From positions 1 to 34,131 of the forward strand of contig CAMOZC010000006.1 in NCBI GenBank assembly GCA_946630785.1: a stretch of DNA of 34,131 nucleotides. Reading direction: 5' to 3'. Shown here in pieces: positions 16,018-21,590 of this stretch (position 1 is the first letter of the stretch; every line of letters begins with the position of its first letter). The notes beneath the pieces are model-generated. The model was given only the letters and a program-made list of their open reading frames with translations. It did no database searches and was not told the DNA's origin. Position numbers and translations under genes: made by a program. This stretch comes from an uncultured Clostridia bacterium. GTDB lineage: Bacteria > Bacillota > Clostridia > Christensenellales > UBA1242.

Positions 16018-16045
16018 ATTATATCAACAGAGTTTTGCTTTGCAA
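16018..16045 (-). promoter_or_regulatory. Promoter of the histidine phosphatase gene, predicted leaderless
   Basis: Minus strand: TTGCAA (16040-16045), 16-base spacer, perfect TATAAT (16018-16023), then 6 bases to the ATG at 16011. The -35 lies in a TTGCAAAGCAAA block also found at the tRNA-Glu promoter. Confidence 0.65.
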
Positions 16046-16076
16046 AGTCAAATTTACTTGTTGAATTGACAATGGA

Positions 16077-16102
16077 AAAGTTGCATTGTTTTGCAATCTT
16101 TT
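16077..16102 (-). terminator. Possible terminator of the two small minus-strand genes
   Basis: On the minus strand AAAG-A-TTGCA, a short loop and TGCAA-CTTTT form an imperfect hairpin with a short T run, about 65 bases past the stop at 16168. It is AT-rich and could also work on the plus strand. Confidence 0.35.
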
Positions 16103-16167
16103 ATTGAATGGCAGTTAGAAATTAGTTGTTAGCATCAGCGGTTGCTTCGTTCGACTTGGTGAGCATT

Positions 16168-16428
16168 TTAAAAAGTCGGACAGCAATGCGGTGTTTGACA
16201 CGATTGAGGAGCGAACGAAAACGGGAACCCGTTGTTCGGACTGCGAAAAAGTCGGGGCGTGTAGGTGTATGGTTCAAGAAACTGACTCCCATAGTAATTG
16301 TTTCTGCTAGTTAACAAAGCATAGAGGATAAGTAAAATGGCGGTATTGTTGGCTAAGTTAATATTACATTTGCGGGTGTAACACCAAAGAGCAATTAATG
16401 CGACAATTAAATTACGATTTGAATTCAT
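16168..16428 (-). CDS. Small unknown protein with hydrophobic core and Cys-rich end
   Basis: An 86-residue frame starts at an ATG with AAGGAG six bases upstream, 11 bases after the stop of the gene at 16440-17009, so the two form an operon. It has a hydrophobic N-terminal half (LIVALIALWCYT, then AILLILYALL) and a Pro/Phe-rich second half that ends CQTPHCCPTF. I do not recognise the family. Small hydrophobic or Cys-rich proteins beside unknown beta-rich proteins occur in clostridial spore-coat neighbourhoods, but this is only suggestive. The C-terminal part could be out of its original frame, since its composition differs from the first 50 residues. Confidence 0.5.
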   Translation of the reverse strand: MNSNRNLIVALIALWCYTRKCNINLANNTAILLILYALLTSRNNYYGSQFLEPYTYTPRLFRSPNNGFPFSFAPQSCQTPHCCPTF

Positions 16429-16439
16429 GATAACTCCTT

Positions 16440-17009
16440 TTAATAAATTTTTCCGCGCGGGAAAAGTGGTTGCGTTAAGAAATTTTGGCTTTCGCTGTAT
16501 TGGTTGTTTTCGGCTCGATTAATAGGTGCATAACCATAACAAGGAATTAATAAGTCACTAACCGCGGTCACCCGAACTAAAATTTTGACGGTGGCATAAT
16601 TCAGCGTCAGCGCATCTTGGGTAACAATAGCACCGTCATAACCTAGTGCACCTTCGGCTGTGATAGTGTAAGGAAAGGCAGTTGCTTCGGGAATGTAAAG
16701 CACAACACTGATATTTTTGGTAAGGGTAGTGTAAGTTTGGAATTGCGTGTTGTTGCTGTCGGTTATGGTTACAGTTAGTGGCAAAATGACTGTTGCTGTA
16801 ACACGTGCACAATGCGTGTTATCGCCGAGTGGTGTAATGTTAATGTTTGTCATTTGCGTTTCAGTTGCGTTGGATTGAACACGGTTGACAGTTAATGGCG
16901 CCACAGCTGTGGCTGGAATCGTGCCAACGGGAATTTGTAATTGTGCGTCTTGGGTAACGACCATCGCGCTATCTAAAACGCGTGGGACAGAAACCACTAC
17001 ACGGTTCAT
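16440..17009 (-). CDS. Unknown beta-rich protein, possibly spore-coat or SPOCS-like
   Basis: A 189-residue protein with no signal peptide, rich in Thr, Val, Ile and Asn in alternating patterns, which suggests an all-beta fold. It opens with VVVSVPRVLDSAMVVTQ and has a second half with VTATVILPLTVTITD and VKILVRVTAVSDLLIPCYGY. The VPRV.DS opening resembles clostridial DUF3794/coat-type proteins as I remember them, but the match is weak. AAGGAG lies before the ATG. It is divergent from the D,D-carboxypeptidase gene across 71 bases and is followed by the small gene at 16168. Function unknown. Confidence 0.55.
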   Translation of the reverse strand: MNRVVVSVPRVLDSAMVVTQDAQLQIPVGTIPATAVAPLTVNRVQSNATETQMTNINITPLGDNTHCARVTATVILPLTVTITDSNNTQFQTYTTLTKNISVVLYIPEATAFPYTITAEGALGYDGAIVTQDALTLNYATVKILVRVTAVSDLLIPCYGYAPINRAENNQYSESQNFLTQPLFPRGKIY

Positions 17010-17080
17010 ATTTACTTCTCCTTTTATGTGCTTTATTTATGCGGCAAATAATTTTTGTGTGAATGTTAAATAATAACCGT

Positions 17081-18145
17081 ATGAGAAAAGTATGGTGGCG
17101 CGTCGGCGTTTTGGTTTTGGTGACAGCTTTATTGGCCGGTTTTTTTGCGGGTGTCATGTGGTTGGCGGGAACGCGAGTAACAGCTTATGTCAATGCAACT
17201 GCGGTTGGTGATACTTCTGCGCGTGGTATGTGCACTATGGACGTGGCAACTGGTCGCGTTTTATTTGCACATAACGCACACCAAACCATGGGCATGGCAT
17301 CAACAACAAAAGTTGTAACGGCCTTGACAGTGTTGGAAAATTGCCAAGATTTAGATACTAAAATCCGTGTTGCCGATGCTGCCATTGGCATTGAAGGTAG
17401 CAGTATTTATTTGCAAAAAGGCGAGGAATTAACTATCCGTGAATTATTGTATGGTTTAATGTTACGTTCGGGTAATGATGCGGCAGTGGCTTTGGCGCTG
17501 GCAATCGCGCCCAGTGTTGCAGATTTTGCGACATTGATGAACCAAACCGCAGTTAAGTATGGTGCCAAAAATACACACTTTGTCAATCCACATGGCTTAG
17601 ATGACCCCGAACATTATACAACCGCTTATGATTTGGCATTGTTAAGTGCGGTGGCGTTGCGCAATCCGACTTTTGTGGAAATTTGTTCGGCTACAGAAAA
17701 ACGCATTACTGGGGTCAATATTCCACGTGTACTAATTAATAAAAATAAGCTGTTAAAAACTTTGGATGGTTGCATCGGTGTGAAAACTGGCTATACCAAA
17801 AAGACTGGTCGTTCGTTTGTCGGGGCACGTGAAGTGGATGGTCAAAAAATTGTCTGTGTGGTTTTGAACTGTGGACCCATGTTTCCAGAATCTGCGCAAC
17901 TACTGAAAGATGCGGACACACTTTATCATAATAAAGCGGTTTTAGCAGCGGAAGAAATTTTTGTTGATAAAAATGGTGTTAAAGGAGTAGCCTTGACCGA
18001 TTTTAGTTATCCATTAACGCAGGACGAACTGCAACAGTTAGAAATGATTATTGTTGAAGATACTGTGATTGTTAGATTAAATGGTGAAACCATTTACCAA
18101 GGTGCATGTGTAAATTTAGGTAATGATTTAACGCTAAACTCTTGA
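17081..18145 (+). CDS. D-alanyl-D-alanine carboxypeptidase (DacF/PBP5-like)
   Basis: This enzyme removes the terminal D-Ala from peptidoglycan pentapeptides outside the membrane and so limits cross-linking. The 354-residue protein has an N-terminal signal or anchor helix (about 7-29) and the three serine-peptidase motifs: STTK (74-77), SGN (130-132) and KTG (235-237) in GVKTGYTKKTGRSF. A C-terminal part of about 90 residues resembles a reduced PBP5 C-domain, and a clear amphipathic membrane-binding end is not obvious. An upstream in-frame ATG at 17063 overlaps the promoter region; the start at 17081 places MRKVWWR directly before the hydrophobic helix. The name dacF cannot be settled from sequence alone. 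Confidence 0.92.
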   Translation: MRKVWWRVGVLVLVTALLAGFFAGVMWLAGTRVTAYVNATAVGDTSARGMCTMDVATGRVLFAHNAHQTMGMASTTKVVTALTVLENCQDLDTKIRVADAAIGIEGSSIYLQKGEELTIRELLYGLMLRSGNDAAVALALAIAPSVADFATLMNQTAVKYGAKNTHFVNPHGLDDPEHYTTAYDLALLSAVALRNPTFVEICSATEKRITGVNIPRVLINKNKLLKTLDGCIGVKTGYTKKTGRSFVGAREVDGQKIVCVVLNCGPMFPESAQLLKDADTLYHNKAVLAAEEIFVDKNGVKGVALTDFSYPLTQDELQQLEMIIVEDTVIVRLNGETIYQGACVNLGNDLTLNS

Positions 18146-18170
18146 AATTACCAAAAATGTATGACATAAT
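18142..18170 (+). promoter_or_regulatory. Promoter of the unknown gene at 18176, predicted leaderless
   Basis: TTGAAA (18142-18147), 17-base spacer, CATAAT (18165-18170), only 5 bases before the ATG. It overlaps the stop of the carboxypeptidase gene. Confidence 0.6.
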
Positions 18171-18175
18171 TAAAT

Positions 18176-18793
18176 ATGTTTAAATTTAATAACAAACCGG
18201 AAAATCAAAAGAAATGCACTTTGTTGCCAGAAGATAAGGGACATAAAGTAATTAAAGTTGATTTGGTTCCCGATAAAACCCAAGGCGAAACCGCTCGTGC
18301 CATTTTGTATGTCGCGCCGAATGGTTCCGTTATTGAACATTCACACGAAAAAACCAAAAACAAAGATTCTGAAGTCTATATCGATTTGTTGGATATTGCC
18401 CGTAATGGTGTTGATAAAATGCACAGTTCTGTTGATGTTGCAGGTAGTAATTCACCTAGCGGAATGTTAACACATCGCATTGAAGACCGTTTGCAACCGC
18501 AAGTATATTTAGCCATCAAAAAAGGGCAAGATAAAAATGCCTGGCAAAGTTTGGACAAAGACGTGAAAGGCTATCTGCACGGCCTGCATTTTGGCTGTGG
18601 CTTATATGGCAATACCATTAATCTTGTTTCGAATTCATTGGGTAAAAACAAAGAATTTGTTGCAATTGATTTTGAAACCAACAAAGTCAGCTATATTGGT
18701 AGCAGTCAAGAAAAGGGTCAAGAAAGTTATCAAGAATTCACCACCTTGGACGAACTTTTGTACCCACAAAAAGACTTTGGCATGGAAAGATAA
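18176..18793 (+). CDS. Unknown cytoplasmic protein
   Basis: A 205-residue protein that I do not recognise. It is polar, without signal peptide or membrane helix. Visible segments include a Lys-rich N-terminus, VAPNGSVIEHSHEKTK with two close His residues, SEVYIDLLDIARNG, a Gly-rich centre HGLHFGCGLYGNTINLV and an acidic end. Codon use (CGT, frequent GGT) matches the housekeeping genes of the window, so recent transfer is not indicated. The stop is immediately followed by the stop of the convergent XRE gene. It has its own promoter with a 5-base gap to the ATG. Confidence 0.65.
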   Translation: MFKFNNKPENQKKCTLLPEDKGHKVIKVDLVPDKTQGETARAILYVAPNGSVIEHSHEKTKNKDSEVYIDLLDIARNGVDKMHSSVDVAGSNSPSGMLTHRIEDRLQPQVYLAIKKGQDKNAWQSLDKDVKGYLHGLHFGCGLYGNTINLVSNSLGKNKEFVAIDFETNKVSYIGSSQEKGQESYQEFTTLDELLYPQKDFGMER

Positions 18794-19045
18794 TTATATA
18801 TCTAAATTTTCATAATTAAATAGTGGCGAATTTAAGAATTCAGAAGCCGTCATCTGAAAACCATCAGCAATTGCAATGATGGTTTTTAAATTTACTCCTT
18901 TGGCTTTGTTTTTCATAATGCTTTTAACGGTATCATGTGAAAGGCAGGCTTCGTGTTCTAGTTTGTATTGAGTCATATTTTTAAGTTTCAATAATTCGGA
19001 AATTCTTAACGCAACGGCTTGACTAACATTAATTTGATTGTCCAT
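18794..19045 (-). CDS. XRE-family helix-turn-helix regulator of the methylase/HNH island
   Basis: An 83-residue protein made almost only of a Cro/CI-type helix-turn-helix domain: RISELLKLKNMTQYKLEHEA (helices 1-2), CLSHDTVKSIMKNK (recognition helix region) and LKTIIAIADGFQMTASEFL. TAGGAG lies six bases before the ATG. It is divergent from the methylase gene, and the 153-base region between them holds a consensus promoter and two or three inverted repeats built from GGGTTA half-sites. One lies in front of this gene and one on the methylase start point. This is the layout of a controller that represses both itself and the methylase operon. The operator assignment is inference. Confidence 0.88.
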   Translation of the reverse strand: MDNQINVSQAVALRISELLKLKNMTQYKLEHEACLSHDTVKSIMKNKAKGVNLKTIIAIADGFQMTASEFLNSPLFNYENLDI

Positions 19046-19058
19046 GGCTTACTCCTAT

Positions 19059-19074
19059 GGGTTATTTTTGACCC
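19059..19074. promoter_or_regulatory. Operator-like inverted repeat O1 in front of the XRE gene
   Basis: GGGTTA-TTTT-TGACCC: two half-sites, matching 5 of 6 positions as an inverted repeat, with a 4-base centre. It lies 13 bases before the XRE start codon, over the expected transcript start of that gene. Confidence 0.6.
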
Positions 19075-19105
19075 TTCAGTGTATACTTATAATTTTTAAT
19101 TTTAG

Positions 19106-19121
19106 GGGTTAAGTTTGACTG
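19106..19121. promoter_or_regulatory. Operator-like degenerate repeat O2
   Basis: GGGTTA-AGTT-TGACTG: same half-site and spacing as O1, with the right half degenerate. It would overlap the upstream promoter element of the XRE gene and end just before the -35 box of the methylase promoter. Confidence 0.35.
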
Positions 19122-19125
19122 CTGC

Positions 19126-19154
19126 TTGACAGTGAAAAATTGCGCTGATATAAT
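19126..19154 (+). promoter_or_regulatory. Consensus promoter of the methylase-HNH operon
   Basis: Perfect TTGACA (19126-19131), exactly 17 bases, perfect TATAAT (19149-19154). It is the best match to the sigma-70 consensus in the window. Transcription should start near 19161, inside operator O3, leaving a leader of about 38 bases. Confidence 0.9.
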
Positions 19155-19158
19155 TTTT

Positions 19159-19178
19159 ACGGGTTAAATATAACCCGT
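19159..19178. promoter_or_regulatory. Perfect inverted-repeat operator O3 at the methylase start point
   Basis: ACGGGTTA-AATA-TAACCCGT: two perfect 8-base arms around 4 bases. It covers the predicted transcript start of the consensus promoter, a position where a bound regulator would block transcription. Confidence 0.75.
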
Positions 19179-19198
19179 AAAACAGGAAGTAGTAACAA

Positions 19199-20224
19199 AT
19201 GACAAGCAATCAAAATTTAAGGGCTGCAAGTAAAGCGAAAAACGATGAATTTTACACACAATTAGTTGATATTGAATTAGAATTAAAACATTACAAGGAA
19301 CATTTTAAAAACAAAGTTATTTTTTGTAATTGTGATGACCCTTATGAAAGTAATTTTTTCAAATACTTTGCCATGAATTTTAACTATTTAGGTTTGAAAA
19401 AATTAATTGCCACTTGTTATGATAATTCGCCAATTGTTTATACTCAGTTTTCTATATTGGGTGTAAATGAAAATAAAATCTATCCAAACGAAAATCGTCA
19501 TGCTTATAAAATTGAAATTAACGAAGTTGAAGATATGAATCATGACGGGGCAATTGATTTAAGTGATGTGCAGTTGTTATTACAAAACAAAAAGAACACT
19601 CTTGTCCACTTAAAGGGTGATGGCGATTTTCGTAGTGAAGAATGTGTTGAACTTTTAAAACAAGCCGACATCGTTGTAACTAATCCGCCATTTTCTTTGT
19701 TCCGTGAATATGTATCTCAACTCGTAGAGTATAATAAAAAATTTTTAATTATCGGCAATAAAAATGCGATTACATATAAAGAAATTTTCAAACTAATTAA
19801 AGAAAATATGTTATGGCTTGGTTATAGAAATATCAATTCGGATATGTGGTTAATAGTTCCCGGAAATTATGCTTGTGAAAAAGTAATTGATGGAAAAAGA
19901 TTAAAACATATTATGGCGTGTTGGTTTACAAATCTTGAAACGACAAAAAGACATGAAAACTTGATTTTGTATAAACACTATAATCCTGATGAGTATCCCA
20001 AATATGATAATTATGACGCCATTAATATTGATAAAACATGTGATATTCCTTGCGACTATGATGGTTGTATGGGGGTTCCAATAACATTTTTGGATAAGTA
20101 TAACCCTGACCAGTTTGAAATTCTTGGCGATAGTCGATTCCATGATGGGCAAGAATTTTCAGATGATATAAATATTCTTAATGGTAAGGCTCTTTACAGA
20201 CGACTTCTAATCCGTAGAAAATAA
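19199..20224 (+). CDS. EcoRI-family adenine-specific DNA methyltransferase
   Basis: It transfers a methyl group from S-adenosylmethionine to adenine in a specific DNA site. The 341-residue protein opens with NLRAASKAKNDEFYTQ, typical of the M.EcoRI family. The catalytic motif is NPPF (162-165) in DIVVTNPPFSLFREYV, and a family segment DDPYESNFFKYFAMNF (46-61) is present. GAATTC specificity cannot be inferred from family membership alone. AGGAAG lies nine bases before the ATG. The gene is clearly more AT-rich than its neighbours and uses AGA, AGG and CGA for Arg where most genes here use CGT, a sign of transfer. The nuclease gene follows after 23 bases. Its promoter carries the O3 operator, so the XRE protein probably limits its expression. 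Confidence 0.88.
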   Translation: MTSNQNLRAASKAKNDEFYTQLVDIELELKHYKEHFKNKVIFCNCDDPYESNFFKYFAMNFNYLGLKKLIATCYDNSPIVYTQFSILGVNENKIYPNENRHAYKIEINEVEDMNHDGAIDLSDVQLLLQNKKNTLVHLKGDGDFRSEECVELLKQADIVVTNPPFSLFREYVSQLVEYNKKFLIIGNKNAITYKEIFKLIKENMLWLGYRNINSDMWLIVPGNYACEKVIDGKRLKHIMACWFTNLETTKRHENLILYKHYNPDEYPKYDNYDAINIDKTCDIPCDYDGCMGVPITFLDKYNPDQFEILGDSRFHDGQEFSDDINILNGKALYRRLLIRRK

Positions 20225-20247
20225 TAAATTCTTAATAAGGAGAAAAA

Positions 20248-21357
20248 ATGGAAATTAAATTACACGAAATTTTAGTAAAAGATGTTGTTAATGGTTACAA
20301 GGATAGCCAAGAAAATGGTGTTGTTGGGTTCGGTGGGAAATTAAATATTCGTCCGGTGTATCAAAGAGAGTTCGTTTATAAAGAAAAACAACGCAATGCC
20401 GTCATTGAAACACTACGACAAAATTTCCCGCTAAATGTGATGTATTGGGCGGAAACCGATGACGGCAATTACGAATTACTAGACGGACAACAAAGAACAC
20501 TGAGTATTTGCCAATATGTGAATAATGACTATTCTATCAATAGTCGTGGCTTTGAAAATTTAACCCAAGCAGAAAAAGACCAGGTTCTCAATTACAAATT
20601 GATGGTGTATATCTGCAAGGGTAACGATAAAGAAAAATTAGACTGGTTTAAGATTATCAATATCGCTGGCGTTCAACTGAAAGAACAAGAATTGCGTAAC
20701 GCAATTTATACTGGACCATGGTTGTCGGATGCAAAACGCTATTTCAGTAAAATTGGTTGTGTGGCTTATCAAATTGGTAACAAATATGTTAATGGCGAAG
20801 TCAACCGTCAAGATTATTTAGAAACTGCATTAAGTTGGATTGCAGCAAAAGAAAATATCAAATTGGAAGATTATATGGCTAATCATCAACACGATACTCA
20901 CGCAACACCATTGTGGCAATATTTCCAAAATGTAATTAACTGGGTGGAAAGTATTTTCCCGCATTATCGCAAAGAAATGAAGGGTTTGGAGTGGGGTTTG
21001 TTGTATAATGCTTATGGTCAAAAAAACTATAACCCGCAAGAATTAGAAACAAAGATTGTTGAGCTGATGCAGGACGATGATGTTACCAAACGCAGTGGTA
21101 TTTATGAATACTTATTAAGTGGCAACGAAAAGTTTTTAAATATTCGCGCATTTACCGATAATGAAAAACGCCAAGTTTACGAACGACAACAAGGTATTTG
21201 TCCGCATTGTAAAAATGAACATCGCGAAAAAACACATTATGAAATTGAAGAAATGGAAGCCGACCACATTACGCCTTGGTGCGAAGGCGGCAAAACCGAA
21301 GTTGCAAACTGCCAAATGCTTTGCCGCGAACACAATCGAATGAAGAGTAGTAAATAA
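20248..21357 (+). CDS. DUF262 (ParB-like/GmrS-type) protein with C-terminal HNH nuclease
   Basis: A 369-residue candidate restriction nuclease. The N-terminal DUF262 domain, related to the GmrSD type IV enzymes, shows RPVYQREFVYKEKQR and the signature DGQQRTLS (79-86), which in that family is linked to NTP use or hydrolysis. A helical middle region follows. The C-terminal HNH domain has the zinc pair CPHC (318-321), the catalytic DH (339-340) in EADHITPWCEGG, Cys359 and HN (362-363). AAGGAG stands before the ATG. It forms an operon with the methylase, so modification and cutting functions are neighbours. Whether it cuts unmodified DNA or is modification-dependent is unknown. The gene ends 58 bases from the 3' end of tRNA-Leu. 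Confidence 0.88.
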   Translation: MEIKLHEILVKDVVNGYKDSQENGVVGFGGKLNIRPVYQREFVYKEKQRNAVIETLRQNFPLNVMYWAETDDGNYELLDGQQRTLSICQYVNNDYSINSRGFENLTQAEKDQVLNYKLMVYICKGNDKEKLDWFKIINIAGVQLKEQELRNAIYTGPWLSDAKRYFSKIGCVAYQIGNKYVNGEVNRQDYLETALSWIAAKENIKLEDYMANHQHDTHATPLWQYFQNVINWVESIFPHYRKEMKGLEWGLLYNAYGQKNYNPQELETKIVELMQDDDVTKRSGIYEYLLSGNEKFLNIRAFTDNEKRQVYERQQGICPHCKNEHREKTHYEIEEMEADHITPWCEGGKTEVANCQMLCREHNRMKSSK

Positions 21358-21415
21358 TTGGTGCGACGAGCAATGCGAAGTATTGCGAAAACGCAGCCCA
21401 CGAATACAGAAAGTG

Positions 21416-21492
21416 TGGTGCGAACGAGAGGATTTGAACCTCCAAGAATGCGCTTCTGAGACGCACGCGTATGCCAGTTCCGCCACGCTCGC
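21416..21492 (-). tRNA. tRNA-Leu (anticodon CAG) with a short variable loop, CCA encoded
   Basis: A 77-base cloverleaf: acceptor GCGAGCG / CGTTCGC, Leu-like D-arm GCG-GAACTGGCATA-CGC with A14 and A15, anticodon stem TGCGT / GCGCA with loop CTCAGAA, variable loop TTCTT of only 5 bases, T-arm GGAGG-TTCAAAT-CCTCT, discriminator A73 and CCA. Bacterial tRNA-Leu normally has a long stem-forming variable arm of 10 or more bases; here it is absent. A15 can still pair with U48. Confidence 0.9.
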
Positions 21493-21501
21493 AAGTGGTA
21501 T

Positions 21502-21530
21502 AGCATAAATCATTTCGGCGTCTTTGTCAA
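21502..21530 (-). promoter_or_regulatory. Promoter of tRNA-Leu(CAG)
   Basis: Minus strand: perfect TTGACA (21525-21530), 17-base spacer, TATGCT (21502-21507), 9 bases before the mature 5' end. Confidence 0.75.
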
Positions 21531-21555
21531 AAGTTGCGGGTACCTGGAAAAAGGT

Positions 21556-21584
21556 TTGTCAAAAACCGTGTTTATGTGTAATTT
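21556..21584 (+). promoter_or_regulatory. Promoter of smc, predicted leaderless
   Basis: TTGTCA (21556-21561), 17-base spacer, TAATTT (21579-21584), then 6 bases to the GTG start at 21591. No Shine-Dalgarno sequence. Confidence 0.5.
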
Positions 21585-21590
21585 ATAACT

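Noticed and set aside
17010-17080. Sigma-K-like promoter (AC-N17-CATA) before the gene at 17009
   Set aside because: The match is short and the region AT-rich; similar matches would occur by chance.
18794-21357. Avoidance of GAATTC as evidence for an EcoRI-like system
   Set aside because: I count about 12 GAATTC sites by eye in 34 kb, close to the roughly 11 expected at 40% GC, so there is no avoidance and specificity stays open.
21136-21513. Minus-strand frames across the HNH gene end and tRNA-Leu
   Set aside because: They cover a complete tRNA and the antisense of the HNH motif; the HNH and tRNA assignments are far better supported.
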